A stretch of DNA of 64,000 nt from Chloranthus sessilifolius (Eukaryota; Streptophyta; Magnoliopsida; Chloranthales; Chloranthaceae). The position numbers and the translations under genes are program-made. Location: contig CM037585.1 of the NCBI GenBank assembly GCA_021018995.1, forward strand, positions 63,738,646 through 63,802,645, read 5' to 3'. Numbering within the stretch: position 1 is the stretch's first letter; every line of letters begins with the position of its first letter. Below the pieces are notes generated by a model. The model was not told the DNA's origin. It worked only from the letters and a program-made list of their open reading frames with translations, and made no database searches. Shown one piece after another: positions 33,894 to 45,390 of the stretch.

Positions 33894-34601
33894 TATTTCT
33901 TGGTCTTGTATATGTCTTGTTTCAGCATGATTCCTTGATCTCGCCTGATTCCTTGTCAACATGAATATGTCAGCATGAATATGTCAGCATGCATAGGATA
34001 GCATGATACAATAATTGCATGTTTTAGTGTTTGTTATGTTAAGTGATGCTAGAATAGATTAATGCTAGACTAAACCTAAGATAACATGACATGTGTTTTA
34101 TTTTATTTGCTTCTAGACATGAATGAAAAAGTTAACATATAAATTAGTTGTGTAATTATCCCTACTGAGCTTTGATAATAACTCATCCTACAACTACATG
34201 TCTTAGCTGTAGATATTGCTCGTGACCCTGAGCACGAAGCTAATCCTACCTACCAGTCTGAGGAGGAGGACGAGGAGGAAGGTTATGCTGATGACTTCTT
34301 TCCTTGAGAGGATTGAGAGAGAGAGATTTATTTTTAAACACTAAACATGTATAACAGCAGTATGGATTAAGATAGTTTACTACTTCAGGTATATTTTCTA
34401 TTTATATTTTCAATTTACTGCTTTAGATAAAGGAATGGATATCAGTTGTTGTCATATTTCTTTGTATCAGAGTTAATTAAATTCGCTTCTACAAATATAA
34501 CACTTTGTACGCGATGCCTTTGTATGATAGGATCATGTTAGGTGATCCGACGGTGCGGCCTTTCCCATTTACGAGAAGGGGAAAAGTCGGGCTGTCACTG
34601 G

Positions 34602-34619
34602 TGGTATCAGAGCCTGGCG
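34602..34619 (+). other. Primer binding site, initiator-Met tRNA type
   Basis: TGGTATCAGAGCCTGGCG begins 4 bp after the LTR end. TGGTATCAGAGC is the standard tRNA-iMet primer site of plant chromoviruses. Confidence 0.85.
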
Positions 34620-35600
34620 TTAAGTCTTTGGAGACTTAACTCTAGCACGGATATATGGCAAGACTTCTGATATTCATTCAGTGTTAGAGCCTAGGCTTTA
34701 GGTCTTCGAGGAACTCAAGGCTTTGGCAGTAGGTTGGTCTTCTTGGGACTGAAGGCTATGGTAGTAGGTTCTGTTTAGAGCATAAGTTGTGGATCTTTAC
34801 AACCATGTTTGACTGAAGTACTCGGCCAATAGAGATCGAAGTATGCCGTTAGGATCCAAGTTAGGATGCAAATGTTGTCAAGTCATGGGCTCATGATGAT
34901 CACGATCATTGTTAATGCATGATTTTTTCAAGTCAGGGGCTCAATATGGCAAATAGCAAAAGAGCTAGGACTACGCATGCTAAGAAGAATGATCATTAAC
35001 AAACTAGGCAACTATCGGAGAAAATGGTCAGAACGTGGCCCAACAGACGGAGTTACAATACCGCCCACTGCACGCACTTCTTCGCTCGCACTCATTGAGT
35101 GATGCTCACGGTGCAGAATACAACACAAGATGAGGAACTGTAGGTGGGCCACAAGTGAGTGTTTCAGATGTGGCAGACTAGGACATCTGATAAAAAATTA
35201 CCCTACGGCGAAAATGAAAAAGACTGCACCTGAATCTCAGCAGCCTGCTCAAGGTGTTTATCCGAAACTGACTATATCTACACCTTTGTGGTCATTCCAT
35301 CACTTGAACCCTACTAGAACAGGAGCGTTCGAAGTTTCACAAATTTCACGCACCTCTTCATCCATTCCGTTAGCATTCTATGGAAAATGTGGGAAGACAC
35401 ATAACATGGCTAAATGCCGTAGAGCTTCTGGGGCGTGCTTTCGTTGTGGGACATCGGATTAAGGATTTGCCCAGAGATGGTGGGAACGACATCAAAGACG
35501 ACACAAGATGCCCAAATCAGCAACGACAGTATCTAAGGCATGTGAACTATTTAGTTATAAGTTATAAATTATTTCTGAGAAAGGTGCATCTAAGTAAATA
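34620..35600 (+). pseudogene. gag: Chromovirus gag remnant with zinc knuckle
   Basis: Most of gag is unreadable. Around 35130-35210 the frame shows ATSECFRCGRLGHLIKNYP, a CX2CX4HX4C zinc knuckle in which the fourth ligand is Tyr instead of Cys. A second knuckle-like start (GACFRCGTSD) appears near 35435 and is broken by a stop. The region is too decayed to function. The AT-rich interval 35600-35700 interrupts the way to protease. Confidence 0.65.
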
Positions 35601-35700
35601 ATTTATATATGTGTGCATCTAGTATATTATTTTCTTTTCATTAGTTTTAGAAATGATAAATTTATATTTTATTAAGTAGACACTATTTAGCTAACACTAG

Positions 35701-36135
35701 TATATATATATACATTAGATACCTATCAATTGTATCCAGAGGATGCCTACTTGTTGTATGAGGCACATGTTTTGGTAGATCCTGGATCGGCACATTCCTT
35801 TATTACACCCAATTTGTTGAAACGTTAGGAAAGTTGGGAGCCACCCCAGAACTTCTCGACTTTATTGTGATTGTGTCAGTCCTGACTAGACCGTCTATCA
35901 CTACTAACATGGTATGTCGATCAATCATCGTTGTAATCCAAGATCACGATGACTATGAAGCAGTAGCCAAGTGATCTTACTCAATTTACTCGATATGCAA
36001 GGATTCGACATAATCCTTGGCATGGATTGGCTATCCAATCATCCTGTGAACATTGATTGTAGAAGTTGATTGCCAATAGCCTATGAATTCCCTAATATCT
36101 TCCCTGCTAAGTTGTCAGGATTTTTGCCTGGCAGG
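35701..36135 (+). pseudogene. pro: Chromovirus protease and RT-start remnant, cut by element C
   Basis: HVLVDPGSAHSFITPNLLKR carries the active-site region of a retropepsin, with DPG where D-S/T-G is expected. LLNLLDMQGFDIILGMDWLS and HPVNIDCRS follow, then EFPNIFPAKLSGFLPG just before reverse transcriptase. Several stops break the frame. The sequence stops at GCAGG, where the LTR of element C begins. Confidence 0.75.
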
Positions 36136-38518
36136 TGTTGTTTGTTATTTCTCCAGTGTGAAAAGAAACAAAGATGGATTCAGCACATCTGAAAGAAATC
36201 AAGACCTGCAAGATACAGGGCCTATTGTAGCAAGTTTTAATAAGTAAGAGTTTGTCCCACAGGGAAAAATGGTCTAAAGCTCCAAGGGATCCATCTTTAG
36301 TAGGCCCTCCAGATCTGACTACAGATCTGGCGATCCTAAATGGTAACCTAATTCCTAAACTACAGAAATGGTTGAGAAGAATGATGGAGTGTGAGAAAAT
36401 AAATATAAAAAGGGTGAGAAGTAAACTATTAGGTACAGATCTGATGGGTTTTATAACTCAGACTCAGATCTGCTGCTATAGAAGTCTTGTCCAATAGCTA
36501 CATTATCACCACAGAGGAGAAAGGATCCAACTCACCCCTGTGCCATAATCCTAGCCCTTATGGCTATAACCTGTCCACTCAAATGGTCACAAACTATCAA
36601 ATAGGGGAACCACAGTGCATAGATGGGTCAGAACATGTTTGTCATTGTAGGCACTACTTCATCCAGGCTACCAGCTCAAGAATCCATAGGAACCTCAACC
36701 TCTAAAGTTCTGTGTGTGGGGCATAGGCTGCATATGTACACTAGCCTGGACACATAGGACCAGCAAGAGTTCGAGTACTAGCTTTAGATCTAGCTATTCA
36801 CTGCTTTAGAGAGACAGCAGTGATCCAGTCACAAGCCTACAACCAGATCAGATCTGCCATCTGATGGTGGGTCTATACACATACAGGGGAGTCTGTCTCT
36901 ACACAATCTCTCACAGGGCTACAAGCACAAGTGTAGAGAAGAAGAATCTGTCATAGATCTATGGATTGGCCTCACCCTAGGGCTATAACCTGTCCACTTA
37001 AATGGCCACAGACTATCCACAGAGGCTATCCTCCTCACAGAGGTTTGAGATAGAACAAGTAGATTACTGCCACCACCATGTTCACAAGGCTACCAGCTCA
37101 GGCTCCCATGGGGATTCAGATTTAGTGGATCCTGTGGTGGGGCATAGGCTTGTATATGTACACTAGCCTGGACACATAGGTCACTTGGATCTGAGTAAAC
37201 CCACAAAAATAATCCTCCATTGCTTACAATACAACTTAGCAATGGAGGATCTCAAGGCGGCAGCCTTGTACAGAACAACCCTCAAACACCAATCTCATGC
37301 ATGTATAACATCCTATCATAAAACTTCATTAAAACTGTTCCAAATAGACATACAAAGGCATAGCCAACCCGTGCTGGGATATGGAGAGAAGAAAAAGGTA
37401 AAAGATGATGCCTAAACCCTAACCATAGCCTACTGGAACTCTACAGCCAATTCAAGAAGATAGGAGGAATTCAGCCCTCACCTCCTCCCTTTAAACCTAA
37501 ACTAGGCTTAGGCTTATATAGCAGTCGGCTGTGGGAGCATTAGGGTTAGGAAAACCCTAATTTCAATAATGCAAACGTGGCCCATTTTTGTTCGTTGGAT
37601 GCCTCGGGGTGTGAGCACGGAGATTGGAGTATTGAAGTGCATGCCCTAGTTGTTGGAAGTTCCCAGACTGCCCCTGTAGAAGTGGGGGAAAGTTAAGATC
37701 CCAAGCCTCGCTAAGTAGCAAAGGTTTCCAAGTCTTATCGCATGATAGAGTGGTCATCGCGGGATTGAATTGACTTGAAGCTCCTACAATCGCGGGATAG
37801 ATAATTTGGTCATCGTGGGAATGCTCTGGTCGTCGTGAGATTGCGCTTTCCATTTGAGTGGCCCGGGAATCGCATGCGCAGTTCGTTCCTTAGTGAATCT
37901 CGCAGGGATCCCCGCGAAGAAGCAATTGCATCGACCTCTGAATTGCGCAAGCAGTCCCCTGAAGATCTGCATCCCGTGGCCACTATGCGTAGAAGTGCCT
38001 GGAGCTCTCTCTCCTCAACTTGTCTGAGTGAATCGAGTGAGGATTAAATGCTCCTCTCTTAAGCTGCGCGAGACTGCGTGAGCGCTTACAACTGAGCCTC
38101 GTGAGAACTCCAAGAAGTCTGCTTCTCGAGCCCTTCTGTCATTAATCTGCACGAAAATAGCGCGAGCAATTAGTGTGCTGCCTTGAGAAACTTGTGACAA
38201 CTGCGCGAAGCATTTTTCTCTGAATCACTTGAACCTTGCGATATCTGCGCGAGGCTCATTTCTTGACTTGTTGCTACTGTGCTTTGCCTATGCTGCAGCC
38301 AAGTTCTTTGTCTGGGTCTAACTTCCTTTCTTCTGTGAATGGGTTACCAGTTGCTTAGAGTTCTGGTGCGAAGGTAGGCTTCTTAGCAAGGTTAGGGCCT
38401 TATCTGCAACTGCTGCTTATTACCTACAAAATGGTCTTAACACACATTTATTAAATGACTAAGGATCTAACCGAGGTTAAGTTAAGGGGTGAAAAGTGGT
38501 ACTTTTCAGGTCTTAACA
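36136..38518 (-). repeat. Element C 3' LTR
   Basis: The 2383 bp run from TGTTGTTTGTTATTTC to CAGGTCTTAACA. The LTR is related to A and D but a distinct subfamily at its 5' plus-strand end. The TATA box is at 37513-37522, an inverted telo-box pair at 37539-37561, and a CGCG-motif array spans about 37700-38260. Confidence 0.9.
37513..37561 (-). promoter_or_regulatory. LTR core promoter of element C: TATA box plus inverted telo-box pair
   Basis: The minus strand has GCTATATAAG (37513-37522). Arms ATTAGGGTT and AACCCTAAT, with a 5-nt spacer, lie at 37539-37561, immediately upstream in element orientation. Confidence 0.7.
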
Positions 38519-39416
38519 CACCCCCAAACCTAATCTTTGCTAGTCCCTTAGCAAAGCTTTAACTAAGCATCTACACCTTAATTAAATGCCACTTTCGTAG
38601 GGATCACGGGTACATTTAGCATATGTACCAAACCTTTTAAACCCCTAGGTGATCCCTAGTGGAGGAGTGAAGTCTCCTAAGGGTTTTCAGTGAAGATACC
38701 CACAAACTTCACTATTAAAATAGTTAAAAGTGGTGCAGTCAATGACAAAACAAATTTCAATGAATAAAGCATCAATCCACATCTCTTTAGAATTCAGAGG
38801 AAATTGCAGCAGTAATGCAAGCCATTTAAAACTCAAAAAATTTTAGCATGTGTTTGCATTTCCACTAATTATTTTACATTAGAAATTCAATGTGCACATA
38901 TCAGTACCAAGCTTGCCTTAAATTTGAAAATCAGGTTGGATACAACCCCAATGAAGTTACAAGTCAAACCCAATTCTCACCAGGGCTATCTCTCAACAAT
39001 GAATATCTAGGGGTGTTCACATTTAAAACAGCTCAAGAGCAGTTACAGACCCCAAATGGGCCTGCAAGCATGAGCATAGGTAAAGCTTCTAATTTCTGAC
39101 ATCCTCATGACTTTTCACTATAGATTAGGCACCCCCTCATCTCCACCTGACAGCTCATTTCACATAGGATCAACAAGGTCTTTACAAGGGGTTGTAATGA
39201 GGCTTATGGGTGAGGTTTATAAAGAATGAAGGGGGTAGAAATGGATTCAAAATTTTGAGAAATCAGCAAGGTAAGGAGGTGATTCATGACTTCATATCCT
39301 TCAATTCAACACAACTTCATCTTGATATTTTTCATATTCAAAGTGGCAAACTTCTTCTCTTCTTTTCAATTTTTCATATGAAGGACTTCTTTTGACTTCT
39401 CTTTCTTTTTCTCTTG

Positions 39417-39457
<41 letters not shown>

Positions 39458-40223
39458 AATTGTCACATATATACCACTGCTACACTACTATTTACAATTT
39501 GCTCTTCCTCTCCTTCCACCAACTGTTGAACCCCTCTCACTACCTTCAACTGCATCTCCTTTACCTTCTGAATTCTTAGAGTGAGGGTCAGGTTGAATCA
39601 GATCATGAGGTTAAGGTGCAAGTACTCTGATGTTTGTTGAAGAAAAATAGGATTTTCAAGGCTCAAAGAGTGTAAGCAAAAGGGCAGTTTTAATGGGTAG
39701 GAAATTTCAAGCTCAAACTGTCCAAATGAAGGCCTTGCATCATCTCCTTAGTGTTATGAGCATTGTCGATCAGTTTTGATTTGGAGATTCCTAACTTCTA
39801 GTGACAAAGTGTTGAGTTAATCAAACCTTGAAGCAGAAAAAAAAATACCAAAAACACTCTTCAACAGAAATTGATGGGCCCAAATCTCACTAGATATGGT
39901 CCTCTTTTTAACTCATGGAGTGTATTTTCACCTTTTTCTCTCCTCTTAGGTTTACTAGGTACTGATTCAAAATTTCTGATGTTATCTTCATGGTGGTACT
40001 AAGATTTTAAAATTTTCATTTTCGAAATGTCTGCACAAATTTTTAATTTCCCACAGATTTCCTCATTACAACAAGTTAGGTGGAAATTGACTTTATTCAT
40101 CTCAATTACACCACCACTACTGCACTAAAGTTAACTATTCTATTGGCACACCTACCCTGCCACACCCCCAAACCATGAGGAGCAGTGTCCTCACTGGTTC
40201 AAAGGTTAGAAAGTGCAGGGTAA
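38519..40223 (-). other. Element C PPT and conserved 3' non-coding block
   Basis: The PPT at 38519-38531 is identical to that of A. The block aligns with those of A, B and D and ends with a second PPT-like tract (plus-strand CACCCCCAAACC, 40163-40174). A TA microsatellite is at 39417-39452. No ORF is credible. GGTAA at 40219-40223 is the left TSD of element D. Confidence 0.75.
40219..40223. repeat. Target site duplication, left copy, element D
   Basis: GGTAA lies directly before TGTTGGGC and is repeated at 57774-57778. Confidence 0.9.
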
Positions 40224-42711
40224 TGTTGGGCTATTTCAAGTGCTTGCTACTGACTTTATTGAAGACAGTGAGAAGAATGGGGTAAATAAAAAATGAGTAA
40301 AGGTAGAGTGATGAATACGGAGCAGCAAGCCTAAAATATGCATAGTCCTGCAAGATACAGAGCCTGTTGTAGCAAGTTTTGATAAGTAAGAGTTTGTCCC
40401 ACAGGGAAGTTGATCTCAAGCTCCAAGGGAGCTATCCATAGTAGGCTCTCCAGATCTGGCAATCATAAGTGGAAGGGGATTTAGGGTCACTATTATCTAA
40501 ATTCTAAGGTATCCTAATGTCTAGATTACAGAAAGGGTTAAGAGGGATGGTGGAGTGAGAAAATAAATATAAAAGGGTGAGAAGTATGTTATTAGGTACA
40601 GATCTGATGGGTCTTGTAACTTAGACTCAGATCTGTTGCTATAGAAATCATGTCCAATGGTTACATTATCACTAAAGAGGAGAAAGAAAAGAGGAGAAAG
40701 AATCCAACTCACCCCTGTGCCATGATCCAATCCCTTAAGGCTATAACTTGTCCACTTAAATGGTCACAGACTATCGAATAGGGGAACCACAATCCAGAGA
40801 TGGGTCAGAACAAGTTTATCATTATAGGCACTACTTCATCCAGGCTACATGCTCAAGAATCCATGGGAACCTCATCCTCTAAAGTTCTGTGTGTGGGGCT
40901 AGGCCTACAAAGTGCACAAGCCTGGACACACAGGACCAGCAAGAGTTTGAGTACTAGCTTTTAAGCATGGCTGTTCACTGCTTTAGAAAGACTGCAGTGA
41001 TCCAGTCACAAGCCTACAATCTCTACAGCCAACTCAGATCTACAATCTGATGGGGGATCTATTCAACTATGGGGGAGTCTGTCACTGCACAATCTCTCAC
41101 AAGGCTATAAGCACAAGTGCAGAGAAGAAGAATCTGTCTTAGTTCCATGACTTGGCCTCACCCTAGGGCTATAATCTGTCCACTTGAATGGTCACAGACT
41201 ATCCACAGAGGTTATCCTCCTCACAAATGGCTAAGACAGAACAAGAACATTGCTGCCGCCATCATGTTCCCAAGGCTACAAGCATAAGTTCCCATGGGGA
41301 TTCAGATTTAGTGGGTCCTGTGGTGGGGGAAGGCCTGTAAAGTACCTAACCTGGACACACAGGTCACTTAAATCTAAATAGCACCTTAGAAGCAATCCTC
41401 CATTACTTACAAAACAACTTAGCAACGAAGGATCTCAAGGCAACAACCTTGTACAGTACAACTCACAACAAAAACAACATCCCATAAATGTGACAGATCC
41501 TATTACAAAAACTCTATTAAAATCTATACCAGATAATCATACAAAAGGTATAGCTAGCAAATGCTAGACTATGGAGAGAAAGAAAAAGGAAAAATAAGAA
41601 AACTCCTGAACCCTAACCTTAACCTACTATAATTCTACAGTTGGTTTTTGGAGAAGAAACACAGAAGTTAAGTCTCAAAGAGAGTCTATCCTCAAACCTA
41701 AGCTAGGCTTAGGCTTATATAGCAGTCGGCTTCCCCTTCAATTAGGGTTAAGAAAACCCTAATTTCTCAATGTAGTTGCGGTCCATTCTTATCCCTTGGA
41801 TGTCTCGGGGCGTGTGCACAGAGATTAAAGCATTGGAGTGCGTGCCCTCATTGTTGGAGATTCCCAAATTTCCCTTACAAAAGTGGGGAGAAGTTTAGAA
41901 TTTGATCCTCGCTGGGTAGAAACAATTTCAGATCTTTTCACGTGGTAGAATTGGCGTCGTGAGGTTGAATTGACTTGAAATTCATGCAGTCGCGGGATTG
42001 GCATTTTAGTCATCGTGGAATACAATGGCTATCGTGAGATTGCTCTTTCAGCTTTGCATGGAGCGGGGATTGCTCGCGCGGTTCGTCCCTTGGTGAATCT
42101 CGCGAGAGATCCTCGCGAAAAAGTAGTGTTCATGAGTTTCTGGGTCGTGCGAGCATTTCTCAGAAGGTCTGTATCTTATGGCCACTGCGTGACAGCTGCG
42201 TGCAGGAATACCTGAAGCTCTCTCTCCTGAGTGAGTCGCGCGAAGCTTAATGGTTCTTCTTTTGAGCTGTTCGAGACTGCACGAATGCTTTAGACTGAGC
42301 CTCGCGAGGACCTCGCAAAGCCTATTTTTCAATTCTTTCTGGCACCAAACCGCAAGAGAACGACACGCAAACTGCATGACTAGTTGTTGTGCTTCCTCCA
42401 GGGCTCGCGACAACTGCGCGAAGGCATTATCTCTGGTGCAATTGAACCCTGCGACATTTATGCGAGGCATTCTTCTTGATGTATTTCTGCTTGGATATGC
42501 CTATGCTTCAGCCAACTCTCTCTCTGGGTTCATCCTTTGTTTTGCTGAGGTAGTTCTGGGGCAACAGTGAACTTCTTGGCATGGTTAGGGGTTTATTGGC
42601 AGCTGCTGTTTATTATCTGCAGAACAGGCTTAAAACACTTTTATTAAATGACTAAGGGTCCAACAAAGATTAAGTTAAGGGGTGAAAAGTGGTACTTTTC
42701 AGGTCTTAACA
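40224..42711 (-). repeat. Element D 3' LTR
   Basis: The LTR runs from TGTTGGGCTATTTC to CAGGTCTTAACA. The TATA box is at 41714-41723, an inverted telo-box pair at 41741-41763, and a CGCG-motif array spans about 41940-42480. Confidence 0.95.
41714..41763 (-). promoter_or_regulatory. LTR core promoter of element D 3' LTR: TATA plus inverted telo-box pair
   Basis: The minus strand has GCTATATAAG at 41714-41723. The arms ATTAGGGTT and AACCCTAAT, 5 nt apart, lie at 41741-41763. Confidence 0.7.
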
Positions 42712-44340
42712 CACCCCCAAACCTAATCTTTGCTAGTCCCTTAGCAAAGCTATAAATGCCACTTTCGTAGGGATCACGGATACATTTAGCATATGTATCA
42801 GGCCTTTTGAACCCCTAGGTGATCCCTAGTGGAGGAGTGAAGTCTCTCGAGGGTTTTTAGTGAAGACACCCACAAACTTCACCATTAAAATCAGTTAAGT
42901 GTAGTACAGATAATGACAACACAAATTCAAATGTTTAAAGTTTCATTCCACACCCATTTAACACTTAGAGGAAACTACAGCAATGTTTGCAGGTCATTTA
43001 GAACTTAAAAGTTAACATGTATTTGCCTGACCACCATTTATTTAACATTAGAATTTCAATGTATGAAAATCAGTACCCAGCTTGCCTTTGATTCAAGATC
43101 CAGGTTGGATACCACCCTAAAGAGGTAAAAATTCAGACCCAATTCTCACTAGGGCTATCTCTCAACATTAATAAACTGAGGGTGTTCATAATCTCACAGC
43201 TCAAGAGCAGTTGCAGACCCCAAATGGGTTTGCAAGCATGAGCATAGGCCAAGCTTCTAATTTCTAACATCTTCAAGGATTTTCACCATAGATTGGGCAA
43301 CTCTTCATCTTCACATGACAACTCATTTGACTTTGGATCCACAAGGTCTTTTTAGAATGGGTTGTAATGTGGCTTATGGCTGAGGGGTGTAAAGAATAAA
43401 AGGGGTAAAAAGGGAATCCAAATTGAGAAATCAGCAAGGTAAGGAGTGGTTCATGACTTCACAACCTTCATTCCAGTAAAAACTTCATCTTCCTCTTCTA
43501 TTTCAGAGACAAAGTGGCCAGCTTCTCTTCTTTTCAATTTTCAGATGATGATGTTCTCTAGACTTCTCTTTCTTTTTCTCTTTTTATTTGCTTTATTCAT
43601 TCTTTTGACGCCATTGATACACAGCTATTCACAAGTTGCTTTTCTTCACCTTCCACAGAATATTGGACCATTCTCAGTATCTTTACCTCCTTCTCCTTTA
43701 CCTTTTGAATTCTCAGAGTGAGGGTAAGGTTGACTCAGGTAATGAGGTTAAGGTGCAAGTTTTCTAGTGTTTGTGAAAGAAAAAATATGATTTTAGGGCT
43801 CAACTAGTGTATGCAAAAGGGCAGATTTTAAAAGGTTGGATTTTTAGGCTCAAACCGTCCAAATGAGGGCCTTGGATCATTTCCTTAGTCTCATGAGTGC
43901 TGTCAATTAGTTTTGATTTGGAGTTACACAACTTCTAGTGAAAAAGTCTTGATTCACTCAGTCCTTAGAGCAGAAATAATGCCAAAAACACTCTTTAAAA
44001 GAAAATGATGGGCCCAAATCTCACTAGGTATGGTCTTCAATTTTAACTCATGGGGTGTATTTTCGTCTGTTTCTCTCCTCTTAGGCTCGCTAAGTACTTA
44101 ACTCAAAATTTTTTCTAATATTAGCTTCATGGTGGTGTCAAGATCAACTTCTATCTGTTTCCAAAGGTCTGCCAAAATATTTAAATTTTTAGATATTTCC
44201 TCATTGTATCAAGTAAAGTGAAAATTAACTTTATTCATCCCAGTTAAACCACCATTACTGCACTAAAATTAACTATTCTATTGGCAGACTGCCACACCCC
44301 CAAACTATTCAGAGCAGTGTCCTCACTGGTTCAGAGGGGA
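42712..44340 (-). other. Element D PPT and conserved 3' non-coding block
   Basis: The PPT is at 42712-42724 (plus-strand CACCCCCAAACCT). The block is homologous to those of A, B and C. It ends at a second PPT-like tract, plus-strand CACCCCCAAACT, at 44295-44306. No coding potential is visible. Confidence 0.75.
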
Positions 44341-44501
44341 TGAAAAGCAGTAGAATCTAAGCAGTCAGACAAAAATAAACACAGAAGAAGATAGAGAAAC
44401 AGAAAATGCAAATTGCACAGTATGGAACTAAAAGAAACTTTTATGAAAATAAAAAGAAAATATGACAAAAAGATTGAAAAGGAGAAGCAAACTGGGGGGG
44501 G

Positions 44502-44750
44502 TCAATGTGTAGCCGGGGGAGGGTTTGAGGAAGAGGGAGGGGGAGATGCAGGGGTAACCATTGTTTTCGTCTTCTTCTTCTCTCTCTTCTCTCTTTTTTG
44601 CTTTTTCTTTTCCTCCTTGGCGAGGATCTACTGGACCTCGTCAAATTCATCCCAGAGAAATTGCAAGGGGTCCAGCTCCTTTGGCGGTGGGGGATCTTCC
44701 CAGATGGGGTAAAATTTGAGTGCGAACCCGAAGGGGGTGTCATCTGCCAT
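44502..44750 (-). CDS. Small extra ORF found only in element D (in-frame TAG at codon 41)
   Basis: The ATG at 44750 opens a 40-codon frame starting MADDTPFGFAL. It is rich in acidic, proline and aromatic residues (WEDPPPPKEL, FLWDEFDEVQ). A TAG at 44628-44630 follows, then 41 codons in the same frame (a Lys/Glu-rich helix, then a Pro/Ser tail) to TGA. The frame is also open upstream to about 45020, so the start is not certain. The corresponding places in A and C lack this segment. I do not recognise the product. It could be captured host sequence or an extra element gene. Confidence 0.35.
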
Positions 44751-45390
44751 TTGTGTGAGGAGGTATGGACTTGTAGGGGTAGAATAGGAGGGATGAGATG
44801 ATAAGGGATTGATGGCCGGTTTAAAAGAGAGGGACGAGAGAAAATGAATCGGCGGAATTGAAATTGTGCCGCTTTTCAAACTTGGCAATAAATGAGTGTT
44901 GTGTGGGGAAACAAGAAACACACAACTGGCTCTTTGGAAAAGAGAAGGAGCATTAACTGATTGTCCAAAGATAGGCATGGTATTTAAAGAGGTAAGTGTA
45001 TCGCGTGGGGATCCTCGCAAAGAGCAATCAGTGATGAGTAAAGGACATTTCTCGTGCAGCTGAGCTAGGGATCTTCCCGAGGTAGCCTAACATGGCTCAT
45101 CAATTTGAAGAAGAAGCCATTGAACTCCCTGAGGTCGGTATTTGCACAGAATTATTCAGCCACCAACGACATCTATCCTCCACTTGAATTATTTTTTCAA
45201 AGAAACATATCCTCCCTAAACTTTTCCCATGAATGGCAAAAAAAATAAAATTAAAACTAGCAAACAAACAGAAAGAAACACACAAAACAGAGCAATAGAT
45301 AAAAACTAGCAATTCTATTAAAGTGGAAGAAAATATTTACAAATGTAGTTATAAGAAGAAAAACCTAATCTACAATCTAAAAACTGGGAT
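44751..45390 (-). promoter_or_regulatory. Possible promoter and leader of the D-specific ORF
   Basis: On the minus strand there are CG-core motifs (CACGAGAAA, TTGCGAGGATC, CACGCGATAC around 45000-45060). TTTAAATA follows at 44981-44988, then a pyrimidine-rich leader of about 230 bp to the ATG at 44750. The part 45180-45390 is AT-rich and shows nothing else. Confidence 0.3.

Larger units (their letters stand above)
30779..34597 (+). repeat. Chromovirus LTR G, flanked by internal sequence on both sides
   Basis: The LTR starts TGTAACAGCTGCCAC after a PPT and ends GGGAAAAGTCGGGCTGTCA just before an initiator-Met primer site. It is therefore a 3' LTR for the pol remnant on its left and a 5' LTR for the gag/protease remnant on its right. 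Contents: TA microsatellite 31161-31182, GCCTCAG...CTGAGGC palindromes 31109-31405, a TATA-like TTATATAGG near 31530, a 188-bp direct duplication (32196 and 32384), and a 90-bp higher-order tandem repeat (33633-33893). Its length of 3.8 kb is long but similar to LTR H. A junction of two LTRs inside it cannot be excluded. Confidence 0.6.
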
